Source: Ornithodoros turicata (taxonomy: Eukaryota > Arthropoda > Arachnida > Ixodida > Argasidae). Taken from it: a stretch of 64,000 nt of DNA. Made by a program: the position numbers and the translations under genes. The notes under the pieces are model-generated. The model did no database searches, was not told the DNA's origin, and saw nothing but the letters and a program-made list of their open reading frames with translations. Each line of letters opens with the position of its first letter. Within the stretch, counting starts at the first letter, position 1. Of the stretch, positions 48,959 to 62,140 are shown one piece after another. The stretch spans positions 102,362,668 through 102,426,667 of the forward strand of contig NC_088203.1 in NCBI RefSeq assembly GCF_037126465.1. Reading direction: 5' to 3'.

Positions 48959-49370
48959 AGAGCGCAAGAAACACGGACGAAGAACGGAGAAACAGACAGG
49001 ACGGGCGCTAACTTCCAACTACGTTTACCGAAGAAAATGAGCAAAAAAGAAACCACCTTCATAGCACACGTGTCACCGTTCTGGGCGTCATCAGTTCTGA
49101 GCACACCGGTTCTGAGGTAGATCAGTTCCTTTTCGATTAAAGATAACAGAAGGTGTGCTTACGCACACATTTCGATAGCTACTTATCTCTTCTGCTTCTA
49201 TTATTTTCCTTGTTAGTTTAGTCTTGTTTCTTGCGATGATATGGCAATCTCGATAGATAGGTTCACATCCATGAGCGTTACAATGATAAGCCAACCACCC
49301 CTCATTTTTCTTGTTGTCTTTTGTCACCTGTCTGTTTCTCCATTCTTCGTCCATGTTTCTTGCGCTGTCA
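48959..49370 (-). mobile_element. Penelope-like element fragment with inverted flanks
   Basis: The minus-strand frame 49354-49091 reads EGWLAYHCNAHGCEPIYRDC and later IIEAEEI and CVSTPSV. This is the C-terminal pattern of Penelope-like retroelements (end of the GIY-YIG endonuclease region). It is enclosed by about 42-bp inverted flanks (AGCGCAAGAAACACGGACGA at 48960 and its near-complement ending at 49370), as expected of Penelope pseudo-LTR arrangements. The rest of the element is absent. Confidence 0.7.
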
Positions 49371-50300
49371 GTTCAGGTGTCTCAATACCAACTAGCCCAA
49401 TCCTCAACCCTTCTCAAGATGCTAATGGCCTTCCATAATCTAGCATCCAAGCAATAACCAAAACATGATCGAATAGTGCCTCGCTAATAACTTTTGCACG
49501 TGCATAAGATATCCTGCAGTAACCTTTCTACCCAGTTTGAACATATAGTGAATGAAAAAATAAAATAAAAAATTGTCTGTGGCATGAATCATTCGCAATG
49601 TTTCCTGTTTATTGAAGGAAGAAGATAAAGTGCATGGTGAGACATTCGCATTCTCACCGTACTGTTTATTCAAAGATTATTTTTCAAAATCTTACTCATT
49701 TTTCTGATGTCTTCTGCCTGCACAGTTGTTGATGTTTCCAGTCTGAAAAATTTATAGTGAAAAATTTATAACAAAAAGTCGCCTGAAGCAACAGTGTCAG
49801 AAAAATTCACGTGGTTCAGGAACAAATCACCTTTCCCAGCACTTTTTCACAACAAAAGTTTCGTACGAAAGGCTACAAGCAGAGCCTCGCCCTGGCTACA
49901 ACCGTCACAAGGATTTTTGGGTGAATATAGAAGTTTTTAAATATCCAGTTCCCTCCAGCACAATCCTTGTGTGGGCAACCTGCACATGTCACGTTACATG
50001 GCACTTTTGCGCAGGCTGCCCTCCAGGAAACACACGCCCCCACCTTCTCACAGACATCGAGAGAATACAAAACCACATTTCATTCATGTTTTGCGTTAAG
50101 TATTTCATGCTGCCGAGGTAATTGACTCAATGCCTCAAAAATAAGTGACGCAGTAAGCAAATTCTGCAAAAATAAGTCAAGCTGTGATCACAAACAGGGC
50201 TTTTTCCTCCTCTTTTAACAACCATCTGTACAGATGCAATATGCTATGCAAAAAGGGTTAAAACTTGGGCGGGTTGGTAACCCTTTTTAAGATCTATAGA

Positions 50301-50759
50301 GCCCTCAGTGCGGGAACACAGACAAAGGATGAACACAAGAGATGACGATGACAACTGCACTGAACCGCCATCTAAATAATTTTATTTTGTGCAACAGTGG
50401 GTGCATAAGTACATGGGAACAAATGTTCAGGTTTAGTACACCTGAGTGTTCGGTACATGTTCAGGTGTAGGTAAGTCTCCTTTTTCGGGAGGTGTATGAA
50501 ATCAGAAAAGCAGGTGATAGCAGTCGACTTATCTTCCGCAAAAAAACAACAAGGTTCATGTTGGCAACTTAAAGATAACGAGAGGGAGTGATAGCGGTAA
50601 CCAGGAAGTCGGACAGGAGGAGAGTTCGAGAAAGGGAACTTCCCAGTGCATTTATGCACTCACCGTTGCACAAAATAAGATTCTTTGGTTGGCAGTTCAG
50701 CGCAGTTGCCGTAGTCTTATTTTTGTTTGTCTTTTGTCTATGTCCTCGCACTGAGGGTT
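50301..50759. mobile_element. Inverted-flank unit, probably Penelope-like remnant
   Basis: CCCTCAGTGCGGGAACACAG at 50302 recurs as a near-complement ending at 50759. The arms are about 65 bases with scattered mismatches. The interior has no recognisable domain. Class inferred from similarity of layout to 48959-49370. Confidence 0.45.
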
Positions 50760-51496
50760 TTAGCTCCACAGTTTCCCCCCCTACCCTACAGCCAATGGAG
50801 CGACCTCGATGGTCCCTCACCCAAATGAGAGGGTAACAGATCAACATGAGACACACATGGTTTCTTCCGCGGGCCCACGTGGAGTACATTGAGTGGACAG
50901 ACAATTTTATCACTTGGTCTCTCCAAGCTTTAAACTCTCTCATATACAGAGACAAACTGTTGTAGCACATCTAGAAAGATGCAGCACCTGTATAACCTAG
51001 ATCACGTCTTACTACTCACTCCAACCACAGATTTTGCCAATGCAAACACCCAAAGTATCTTTTAAAAACATTGTGCGTGATGGGCACTATCCACACATAC
51101 GGATGCTAAGAATAGGCAGTTGAGTGCAACAGCTCCCGAGGACAACATACCCCATGACTGGAGTCATCGGGGCGCAAAATAGAGAGGACGTTCATCTTGT
51201 TGCTCTCGAGCAGAGTTAAGAGAGTGTCCCTAATAACCTAGTATGTTCTCAATAACCCTAAATCCACAATAGTGATATCGGGACCATAATTTTCCTGTAC
51301 AATTATTTCAATAAAATGGAATTTTTTGAGTTCGATCCATTCACGTTTGGGAGATCAAGCAAGTTGCTGCTACAAGGAAAATGGCTCACAGGGCCAATCG
51401 CTCCTGGCTAATCAGTGTCACAGAATATGAATGCCGAAACTGTGATTTCATTTTTTTTTTTTAGAGGGTTATGTTAGAGGGCTAAAAGGAGAGATG

Positions 51497-52244
51497 GGAC
51501 AAATCCAGAATTCTTCGGATCCAGATCCAAATCCGAATCCGAATCCGAGGAAAGGTCCTGCGAATCCACAAATCTTACGAATCTCGAATCTTTCTTAAAG
51601 AAGAGTTTAAAAAGCAACGGGGGAAAAAAACTTCCACTGAAAAGTGTTTCGAAGCCAAATTTTATATCTTTGTTTAATGAAAAACAAATTAGATAATATT
51701 TGACTTTCGGGACAAAACGTGCACATATGCTTCTTAAATGTACTTTATTTAACAGATTGTTCATCAACTACAGGAAATACATAACCTCTCGAGTTTGAAT
51801 TCTTTCCATCAAACTCAGAAACAATGAAAAGCAAAGCCATGTTACTTTTAAACTTGTAATGTAAGAATTCCTGCCTGAACTCTCTCAGTCCAGAGCAATG
51901 TAAACGAACAAAGAAGAAAACTGCTGAAAGTTTTAAACTAATGCAGACTGTTGTTCAAAAACACAAGCTTTCCCAGCCGCTTCTACATACTGCGTTTTTC
52001 ATCAGCTATGACACCCGATGTGCTAAGAGTCCCTCTGACATTACTGTCGACGGGGGTGTTGTCAGAAACTTTTTAGGCCAACCAGGCTTTCGGCAAACTC
52101 CGGTGGCACCAATTTTAAAAAGAAACAAACAAACCTGGTTGGTGGATTCGAAAGATTCGATTCGCAGTTTTGGGCACTAGGACACGGATTCCCGAATCTT
52201 GAATCCCTGCCTAGGATTCGAGGATTCGGTTGGCCCAACGCAGT
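51497..52244. mobile_element. Decayed DNA transposon-like repeat with GAATCC-rich ends
   Basis: Both ends are rich in GAATCC/GGATTC repeats (ATCCGAATCCGAATCCGAGG at left; GGATTCGAGGATTCGG at right) and show a weak inverted match (TGGGACAAATCC versus GGTTGGCCCAA). The interior is AT-rich and non-coding. Boundaries approximate. Confidence 0.45.
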
Positions 52245-52628
52245 ATAGTGTCCTGCAGGACATCTTTGGTCATAAAACAAGAAAACAAAGAGGGCGCCAG
52301 TACGCAATGCATATGGCTCCCAAGCATACGAAGGGCATGCAGCACGCCCTCGCACTGAGTTGCGTATTCCATAAACCACTTTCTTTGTTCATTTATGATG
52401 AGCATCATGGGCAAACTCCAACTGTGATGCAGATGCACGAAAGAGAAGCGAAAGAAAACAAAAACAAGAAAGGTTTCAAGAGCAGAATTGTCAAAATCGT
52501 CTGAGATTTTGAAGAAGCAGTCAAAATGACCCTTTCCTACAAGATGCAAGAGTTGAGTATATCTGACGTTCTCAACATGTCCCTGGCAATGAAAAAATGG
52601 CTAGGAAGCAAGCGAGCTGGTGAAGATG

Positions 52629-52968
52629 ATGCATAACGTAAAAACCCCCCGAGACTAGGGAACATGAAGGGAACAGAACAATTGTAAAGGCATCCGAAGT
52701 GGACCCTCACAGAGGGCTTTTGAGAGAGACCCTTTTCATAACTTCTTGTGGGAGCTGTGTCAGCAAACCTTCCGTAATCCTCGGTCCGGCCTTGAACAGA
52801 CTGCTCGTTCCCCCGAAATGACCTCCTATTTTGTTCTAAACTGGTGTTTCCTTCCCTTCTGTTTGTATATATTCTTGTTGGTGAAGTAAAATTTTCAGCT
52901 GTGTTTGAGACTTCATGTTGTGTCTGTCCCTTCGTGTTCCCTAGTCTCGGGGTTTTTACGTTATGCAT
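52629..52968. mobile_element. Inverted-flank unit, about 40-bp arms
   Basis: ATGCATAACGTAAAAACCCC at 52629 and its complement ending at 52968 frame about 260 bases without a recognised domain. The matching arms extend through CGAGACTAGGGAAC. Layout as in the Penelope-like units. Confidence 0.55.
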
Positions 52969-54052
52969 GTCCCTGGGCTTGGGGGAAAAGACAAATGGAC
53001 AGAACACAAAACGAACAGCCCTATAGTCACTTACTGTTACATGTTTTTGAGGAATCAGCCACAAATCTGTGGCTTGCTACTGGGATGCAAAATGGTGGAC
53101 GCAGGGCTAGTGGAAATCACCTTATCCAGTGTAACACATGCACATTTTCTTTACCGTGGAGGAGTGTGTAATGCAAAAAGCAAAGAGAAAGAGAGAGAGA
53201 GTAGTGAAGCCTAGGAATCCATTATGAAAATCTAGCTAGAGACTTCCTTTGACCATCAATACAAATGCAAGAAACAGCGAGATTCATAACAACACAACAA
53301 AAAGTACGCCTAAACCAGATAGTACCTTCACAGACATCACCGGAGAACCCAAGCAAGTTATCATGTGCATCATCGTTTCAAATATGTTACGTAGGAGCAA
53401 ACTAAGGAGAAATAGTAAGCACGTCGGCAAAATCTGTGCAAGCTATTCAGATTTTAGGAACAATACCGGCAGACGGAGCTGGGGAAAATATCTGAAAGAG
53501 TTACAAAGGTGTACTCACATTCACTATGACTACATTTAGGTGAAAATGACTCCACAAATCACCCCAAAGTGTCACTAGGTCATGCGTCCCTCTCATTGTA
53601 CAGGTACACTTCCTCGTCGACCTAACGTGGCTTCAACAACAACAGAGCCGTGAAGTTTAGACTAAGGAAATTTTAGAACTCCTCCATCAGTGAAGGGGTC
53701 ATATGTTTATAAAGCATGCTGGAATGAGGAAAAGGCTTGTCCAGCGACGGGCTCAGAAGGAGCACGGAAAGAAACTGTGTGTGTGTTGGTTATTTCGTTA
53801 GATATTACTATTAGTTAAAGTGTATTAGGTAAACAGAATTTGTTGTACAATACACGTTTTTTGTAGAACTGAGCTTGATGTGTCGGATAACTTACTACAA
53901 ACATTAGTATGAAAAAAAAAAGGTTTTGCATGGGCCTCCTGTCAAAGGAGAGAGAGCTTTGAAATACCTCACTCAATCATAGTTTATTATTCAATATGAA
54001 CCAATTTTAAAATAAGAGATTCCACTGAAAAAATATCACTCATGCTATTACA

Positions 54053-54585
54053 CAGTGATCGCCACTAGTTAACTACATGTAGTTAAACTACTAGTTAAAA
54101 CTACCTGATTGTAGTTAAAGACTAGTTATCAACTACTTGCAGAAATGTAGTGGCAACTACTAGTTAAACTACTATTTCGAGTAGTTAACTACAGTAGTTA
54201 GGTTACTGCAGACGTCAATTACTTCCGATTTTGCCGCAAGCTTTCACGCCATAGAAAATATTTCCGCAACAAGCGCTTTTGTCAGCGCATAATATACAAG
54301 GGACAGGCAGTGGATGTTACGACAGTATGTGAATTAAGCGACGTAGGCACAAGAGTATATTTTAAATATCATTATTACTGCTTGTGATTCATATTTAGGT
54401 GTCCAACAACACTACAAGGGATTGGTGTTGATGGACAACGTTAGTTATAATACATTGCAGTAGTTAAAGAAGTAGTTATAACTACTCCCCTGAAAAGTAG
54501 TTGAACTACTAGTTAAACTACTCCATCGCAAAGTAGTTAGTAGTTATAGTTAAACTACTGTAGAAGTAGTTAGCGGCCATCACTG
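54053..54585 (-). mobile_element. hAT-type MITE family C, copy C2
   Basis: Reverse-orientation copy of C1 over the full length. Exact 8-bp duplication CTATTACA. Confidence 0.93.
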
Positions 54586-55215
54586 CTATTACAAGTCTTT
54601 GTTTTCAGAAATGCGCAGCTTGCAACACACTTGCCAAATATCCAAGAGTGTAATTTGTTCCATAAATGCACATATACCAGCAGCATAGCCGATTGAAAAT
54701 TCTATATACTGTGCAGTAATGACCTCGCAACACCACTCCCACCATATTTGTCACCGGACAAAGCGTTTGCTACCATTCAGGGGACAGAGAAGTGTATACT
54801 ACGTAAACAACGAGAAATTAGCCGAAAAGGGTTACAAACAAGGACAACACAAACACATAACCCTCCAATGCATGAGTTGTTTGATTTGACAGAGAGGTGA
54901 TGTCCTGCACCTCAGGCACGTGTGCTCCACGTGTTAACTACACGTTTCTGCACATTTGCCTCGTACTTTTGCGTCTACAAGATCACGTGTGCCATACAGG
55001 CGTCTGACCAGGCTACACAAATAGACATGTGCAGAGAAATATTTGTCTCAATAACAAGAAGTACATATGAAATTATAAACAAAGCGTTTAAACGCAAGCA
55101 AGCTGGTGTAACAATGTTAATGGTATTCATGGCATCATGTCCTTGAGCTTGAGGTGGTGGTAGGGACAGGAACGCAAAAACACATGTTTTATGTATATTC
55201 CTGTCTACTTGCGTT

Positions 55216-55709
55216 TTGTGTTCTTGTCACATTCTGAGCAAATTTCATATCTCAACCTTATCTCATCGCAGAAATCTTTGCGACTGTTATTTCTTGTATG
55301 AGGTCATACATGCCTTCATTGATTCTCCTAACTTACTGTCAAGCATTAGGTTTCGAGTGGAGTCAGGTACTCTAGATGTCATCTTGTTTTTTATCCTCAC
55401 TCTTTTTTCAAGCTTAATCCTATGAACTGCTCTTTGTTAGTGTTAAACAATGTGTTGCAGCACCAAGCCATTGACATTTTTGCTCCCTTTCATGAGTTTG
55501 TTGCAAACATTAATGCTGTTACATCTTCCTTATATGACTGATGTTCTTATCTGTTGTTATCCAATATGTTCATTTTCGTCTAATATTTGCTATCAATGTA
55601 TTTTTTATGTTACGTTATGTCTATGCTAAATTATGTATTCAGGTGCACCAATCAGAAGACCCTAGAGATTGTTTTAGGGTGCCGTAGCAAAAATAAATTA
55701 TTATTATTA
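55216..55709 (+). mobile_element. 3' end of a CR1-like LINE
   Basis: The frame at 55216 reads STLSHRRNLCDCYFLYEVIH then IDSPNLLSSIRFRV, the terminal pattern of CR1/L2-type ORF2 proteins. About 280 bases of 3' UTR follow, ending ...AGGGTGCCGTAGCAAAAATA with an ATT repeat tail, typical of this group. The rest is truncated. Confidence 0.75.
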
Positions 55710-56809
55710 TCAATATGAAATTATGTTAAGAATTCACTGTAAATTAGGTACATGAGGCATCTTACAGTGTTTGGTGCCAATGATGTTGCTCATGGCAGAA
55801 CGAACCTAGTTACAACTAAATGGCTAACTGTTCAAGGAAACACTTCTGGAAGGTTCACATTGCACATTCATGCGCAACACATGGTAGTGAAGATGATGAT
55901 TGCAATGCAGGGTAATATATCTTGTACAAACCGCAGGACGACGACAAAATATCAGTTTGTCTTTTCTAAGAAAAGAAATGCAGAGATAATCAACATATCA
56001 AAGTAACTATCAGGCTCTTCTATGGATTCTAGTGCATTAGCTAGGGACTCACAAAGGTTAATATTTATAAAAACTGAAATTTTACCAGTCAAAGAACAAA
56101 ATCTGCTTCTTTTTTTTTCACCTCACTTTGCAATCCGGACACATAAAACCTCTATGACAAGAAGAGGGCGACACACACAGCACAAAAACACGACAGGACA
56201 TCGTGACTCACACTATGATGCACAAGTGCTCGTTGCTCTTTTTATTGTCATCTTTCAACCAAGCTAACGTGACAAGTGCAACACATGTACCGTAGTTGCA
56301 CCCATACGCACAACATCAATATGAGTAGAATAGGGTGCAACAAGGGTGTTAACCTGATCCAAACTGTCGTTGCCCTTCATGCACCAGAAGCTGTCATGAA
56401 ATATTTGTTTACTCTAACCAATGTGTGCAAGTATTATGTAGTGACACAACTATGTAGCAATCAGGGGTAAAATTATATCTTAATCGAACTCCAGAACTAT
56501 GTTTAGGTAGACTACGTGTATTTCTTCTTTGCATAGTCATGAAAGCAAGAAAACAGTACAAGTTACATTACATGGGGCTTTAATTCATCGTTACTACACA
56601 ACTTTTCTTTTGCATGACCGGCGAAGTTGACATAGGAAATGTTAACAACAGTTATATTAATTTTGGTGGCAGCACTTTCTTCTGTCCATACATAATGTAT
56701 TGTTGTATATACTCATGCTCTTGGCTTGCTTCAACACTACATAGTGCAACAAAATGTGCTATGCAGTCGACTAGGCTTCAAGGTCAAACGTTCACAGAGC
56801 ATTTATTTA

Positions 56810-56810
<1 letters not shown>

Positions 56811-56850
<40 letters not shown>
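56811..56850. repeat. (AT)n microsatellite
   Basis: About 20 uninterrupted AT repeats. Confidence 0.9.
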
Positions 56851-56852
<2 letters not shown>

Positions 56853-56884
56853 AAGTAACACTATGAAATTTCTGTTGACATATA

Positions 56885-57646
56885 CTGGGTGTTTCACTTA
56901 ATATGTTAAAAAAAACTGTATAAAAAGTCTACTTGTCTGAAGATCATGGGGTCAATGCTATTTATCTCTTGGGAGCTTTTGCAACGACTTCCGAGCACAC
57001 TTATCAATTTTAAGTCACGAGAAATTAAATGTTCTAAGTCGGACTCCGAAAAATGCAGCCAGCTTCATGTTTTCTCTTGTATTCTTTTTTTTATTTTACG
57101 AGAAACAGAATGTGCGCATATCAGATTTATCCCATTCAATTGCAAAATACATTCCCTACTACAATTATATGCTCTACCACAATGCTCTTTCACTTATCCT
57201 ATTTCATGCTTCCGCTGATAGCGGCAGTATGGTCACAACGCAAAGTCGTCTGAAACAACGGTGAGAACGACACAGGAAGAGAGGCGTTCCACTTTTTTTT
57301 CCCGCCACATCTTAGATTGACTTGACGCAGAACTTAACACAGGCCGAGAGTTTGCATGCTTCGAGATGACATCTTTTGAAATTCTTTTTTCAGCTATTAT
57401 CATTGTACCACGGAATTTTCCTATGGAATGGGGTAAATCCGACACGTGCTTTCAGTTTCTGGCAAAAAACGTAAGGCTGACTGGCAAATTCAGAGTTAAA
57501 TTCAGAAAATTCAACTTCCCGTGACTTGAAATAGACAAAAGTGCTCGGAAGTCATGACAAGAGCTCCCCTGAATTACATAGCTTCCACACCATAATTTTC
57601 AGACAATTTTTATACAATTTTTTAACATGTTAGATGAAACACCCTA
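56885..57646. mobile_element. Foldback element with about 180-bp inverted ends
   Basis: The left end GGGTGTTTCACTTAATATGT (56887) and right end (complement of GGGTGTTTCATCTAACATGT, ending 57644) are inverted copies. The match continues inward through GACTTCCGAGCAC and AAGTCACG. TA flanks both sides, which would fit a Tc1/mariner-type target. Non-coding inside. Confidence 0.75.
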
Positions 57647-60181
57647 CAAGTTAATGCAAGATGAGAACAAAAGAAAACCTTATTCAAGATATATCAGCTC
57701 TGTATTCTTTGCACACTTTGTAGTTTAGGTATTGACAACTCTTGTACTGAGAAATTTTGTACTTTTACGAAAATCCACTGCATAACATGCACACAAATTT
57801 GCAGCTATATTTATATGACCCAATTTGTTTTGTATCCTTTATTCTCGTTTTCACATGCCTCAGAAGCCTCAGAAGCGTGACTGGCGCCGTTATCTGTCTT
57901 TTCAAATTCTCCCTCATCACTAACAAGAACTTCCACGGAACGAATAAAAGTGCCGTCGAGAGGAAAGAGCAACTCTGTGGCATCCGTCCAAACGCCAAGT
58001 ATGTTTTCCCAGGCGAATTAACGCACATTTGCAGGGCGCAGGCTTTCGGTACAAGCAAAACAAGAGGTGCTCGGAGAAAACCTCCCCGAGTTTATTGTAG
58101 CCGGCGGTCAATTACAGACCCCATGTAAAAACGAAAATAGTCGATAGAAGGAAGGCACGTAGACCATTCCGAATTTTTGTTTATAGGGTCTGTGCCTCAC
58201 CCAAAACAAACAAGCGTTCCAGACATAGTTTCAGCGTGGAGTAAGACGGGGGGGGGGGGGGCAACGTTTAGGAGTTGCAAATGCTGAAAGACGTTTGGGC
58301 AACCTGAGTTGTGTCTTAAGACGCAATGCAGTTAGGCACATGTGGAAACTTTTTTCTGGAATACTTTTGTTCCTTTAAGTTCCTCATTCTTTTTACCCCT
58401 TTGCCTCACAAAACTTACACTAAGATATCTAGTAGTAAATGAAAGCCCTTTGGGGGTGATCACAGTCCTTTTTCATCAGCTGCCATTCTTTAATTTTTAC
58501 TAAGTACAAAGTAGCAAATTTCTGCAGAATACAAAGATTTGTCCAGTGCCCACAAATACTTCAAATTACTACTACAAATTACAAATAACTACTACTACTA
58601 AATTAAAGTTACTTACGAAAATTAAGGAATGCACTTATCTATGTTAAACTTATCTTATCAGCATATCAGATATTCCTTGACAATTTTTGGACAAATCCAC
58701 AGATGTCTGGTGATACAACGTAGCCACCCGAATTGCACTTCACCCGAGTTTGTATACTGAAGTATGACCACATCAAACTACCTAGAGCCACTAAAACCAG
58801 CCTTGCAACAGAAATGTAATCACTCAAAACATAAGGCTATAGCTGTTTTGATCTGAGATAACAAAAAGATAATAAGTGGGAGAAGATGTAGAGTGGTGTG
58901 TTGGTTGGAAGATAAGCTATAGATAACAGCTCTTCTAGGTGTTGTTAGTGCATTCCGCAACATGCAGTGTTTGGTAAATATCGTAACTGCGACATATACA
59001 ACCTCTCCAGCATCTTTTGTCCTTCGACAAATTTCTTCATAATTATCGGGTGTCAGCAGCTGAGATATCAACTCCAAATGCTTCCATTAAACTGTTAAAA
59101 TGACTGTAGAGTTAGAAACAGACACAAAACATTCAATTACGATAGTTCCTTTCAATTATCGGTTTTCTTAAGTTTTTTTAACAATAATAATAATAGTTTT
59201 GAACGGTGCTTAACAAGTGTGAGTTGTTAGGATACTGAATTTTTGCTCTGAATTTTTTATGAAATAATATTTCGCATAAAATTAGCAGAACGAACGAATT
59301 TGAATGCCGTTAATCCGTTCTATTTTGCAGCATCCGCTCTTATCAGTGCTGTACTATCTCCTTTTGTGACCTCTGGTTTGGTGTCTTCCGAGGAAGAGAA
59401 CTGAACTTCGCATTCAGACGCCAAGCTACCAGATAAGAAAAGCATAGTCGGCTGCGTGCATCGCCAGAGGCTTTTCCGAAACAGCATGACAAGTGTCAGC
59501 GACGTAGACAATTGCCACAATTACTTCACGGTCAAGAAAAAAGCGAGTCAAGGAGAAGGCTGCGAACATGCTTCAGATTAATATCGAAACGGAAATAGGA
59601 AGGCACTACGGAAACCCCCTCAACAACGGATGTTTGACAGCTACACGGAACGCGGCCTACAAAGACACCGAAAATCTAAACAAACTTATCGTGTACACCA
59701 GCCGTTTTATCGTTACACTACTTTTATCGTTCGTGAAAATAATCCGACAAGCAAACGATGGTACACACAATCCTTGTGGCTAACACGAATTCAACCCGCA
59801 GGCCGGACAACATGCCAAGCTCAACAAGTTGAACGTGTTCATGTCCGTTTTTCGGCGTTCACGAGCAAGCAATCCAAAGCGTGTTTCTTTAATGTTTGTT
59901 AATTGCGCTCACATTCCTCTTCGTAACACAAATGAGTGGCGTACAGAGCAAACGAGTGAAAAATAAGGCCACACCGGATTCTGCCACGCCATGAACAGGA
60001 ACGCAGATCACAAGCCACGGAAAGACTGCAGACGACACAGCTGCAAGACTTAGCTTAGGACACGCTCTATTATAACATAACGTGAGTAATACGAGCCGAA
60101 CATATAAGTTGCCGGGTGATCATAAAGTCTTCGTACCACAATAAGACGATGAGAAACAAGTGTAACCGCCTTAGCACTTAC
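57647..60181. other. No secure gene; poly(G) tract
   Basis: Holds a G homopolymer (about 58246-58261) and an ACT/AAT-rich stretch near 58570. Two minus-strand frames, 59080-58995 (LLTPDNYEEICRRTKDAGE) and 59485-59320 (start MLFRKSLWRCTQ), look mildly protein-like. They could belong to the gene whose first exon is at 60182-60225, but I cannot phase them. Confidence 0.4.
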
Positions 60182-60225
60182 CCATAGTAGTCCGTCTTCC
60201 GTAACGAGGCTAGTGGGTCTCTCAT
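60182..60225 (-). CDS. Likely first coding exon of an unidentified minus-strand gene
   Basis: On the minus strand an ATG at 60225 opens MRDPLASLRKTDYYG and ends at a strong donor (GG|GTAAGTGC at 60182/60181). Upstream (60226-60430) is GC-richer with a CRE-like TACGTCA and an NRF1-like GCATGCGTGC, a typical TATA-less housekeeping promoter layout. I did not find the next exon with confidence. A piece near 58995-59080 (LLTPDNYEEICRRTKDAGE) is a weak candidate whose phase does not clearly fit. Product unknown. Confidence 0.4.
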
Positions 60226-60384
60226 TTTTGAACGGAACGCACTTTTCCTGTTTCTAGTGCCAAAGAACACAAGGCTGGATCATATCTTGCAAACGTTCTT
60301 GAAGTCGTCCACGAAAACACGGGCCAAGACGCGGTTCAACTTCCGAAAAACAGCCACAGATTCCACTTGTCAACGCCTGAGTTC

Positions 60385-60425
60385 ATGCACGCATGCGTGC
60401 TTCCGCTACTACGTCACATCCTTTG
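60385..60425 (-). promoter_or_regulatory. Possible TATA-less promoter elements
   Basis: A palindromic GCATGCGTGC (about 60391) resembles an NRF1 site, and TACGTCA (60409-60415) resembles a CRE. Both lie upstream of the minus-strand exon at 60182-60225. Assigned by motif and position only. Confidence 0.25.
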
Positions 60426-60430
60426 CAGTA

Positions 60431-62140
60431 GTGAGAGGGCAGAGAAGTTGCGACCCGCCTCGTCGTCTGCTTGCTTTCTCGCGAGTTCTGCTTTCCTTTT
60501 CCTTCTTTTAAAAGCATCATATGATTTTTTTCGAAGATAGAACGTCTGATATGGTAGGTTTGTTCGTCATAGACGCACTTCCTTTTTTTTTTTCTTGACG
60601 TAAATTGTACATGTTTTTCCTTTGTCCCTTTCGCTGGTAAATTCTTAATTGTAATAACATCAAATGCAACTGAATTACTAACGCGCGCTGGACTTTATTC
60701 GCGAGAGTGCCGTGTTCAGCGGAATGTGCTGTTTTCACGACACACAAATAATAAATAAGCATGCATTCATCACGAGCGTTGCCAATAATTTTTTCAGGGT
60801 TTTTCTGTTTTCTCTTTGTCACTGCGCTATGCGTCATCTGCAACGCCTTCAGTGCGGTGAAAATAAAGAAAAAATAAAAGGGGAGAAAACAAAAACATGA
60901 AGTGGAAAACAAAGTAGAAAAGGCAGAATAAACGACAGTGTCCAGCCTGCCAAGTCGGGAGGTCGAGCTCATTTGACATGTCTGACTCGGTGTTGGATCG
61001 AATTACTCGAAGATGTTTTTCTTCTCTTTTTTTCCAAGCTCCCTCAGCGCTTTTTTTTTTTTTTTTTGCCTCTTCACTGTCATGTGAAGCATGGAGTTCT
61101 CTGGTCGAGTGCAGCTGCACAAGGGCTGAAGCCGGACCACACGTATACGGGAGAGATCCACAAACAACACTGGCCAACTCCGAAACGTCGAAAAATTATA
61201 GACATCGTGTCGCGCTGCGCTTGGCAGCAAACAGACGTCTGCTGATGCGCCAGCCATCACAAGTCTGTTCCTATGATTAAACAAAACAGAACGTACTCAC
61301 CATGCAGATTCTGCCGATTGCATCAAAGCTACAATATATTTAGCCCTATATTTAATATATGAAAATCAGCTGACAATACGGAGGTAAGAACGAAACAGAC
61401 GACAAGGAACGGTGAAAGTAGAATAATTCTTTCACGCAGAACACAGGAATGCGTTTCATTTGAACGCACTGCTGAGTCCGTGAGACGTGCCCTACTCGAA
61501 AGCATTGCGGTGTGACCGGGTACCGTTAGAAAGAGATCCATGCAGAACACGCGGCATAATATGGTGGCGCGATTATGAATAAATAAATAAAACTAAATAA
61601 AAAAGAAAGAAAGGAAAAGGCCGTCAGTGCTTTAGAGGTAGTTTACTGGTTCTTGGCAAACATGAAATTTTCCTCTGTTGCAATTCATGAAATGAGTACG
61701 CTACGGAATGAAGTCTCTTGTTTTGAATATTTAAATATTTGAATATTCCTGTCGCGTGGGTTTAATTGTTTTCCCGATAATTGTCGGGCTTAGTCAACTT
61801 TCGATGGACGTTAATACCAAGCAGATTACACACGTCGCATCATTATTCAATGATTTCCCTTGCACATTGCTGAAGGGCAAACGCATTCCTTCACCGCGTC
61901 TGCATCACATCACTTCTTTGTAACAATGAGTCGGCCGAAGGTTTTCCTCAATGATTCACCTCGCCTCGTGAACACCAAATAAATAAAACTCCCTTCCCCC
62001 CTTCCAATTTTCTTATTATCCGCTGCATCCTCATACTCTCCATCCTCTTCCCTTCCCCTCAGAAAGGAAAGAGGAGCAAAACTAGTCACGTGCTCAACCT
62101 CAGCTTCCACTTCCTGCCACGAGATGCCAGGGTTTTCAAG
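60431..62140. other. No gene recognised; USE1 upstream region
   Basis: AT-rich spacer with homopurine and homopyrimidine runs (for example about 61050-61068). No TATA box stands out directly before the USE1 start. Confidence 0.4.

Noticed and set aside
57757..58128. 123-codon plus-strand ORF
   Set aside because: Shows no family resemblance and overlaps equally long frames on the other strand.
59320..59485. Minus-strand frame starting MLFRKSLWRCTQ
   Set aside because: Could be a mitochondrial-leader-like short protein, but no donor, acceptor or family supports it.
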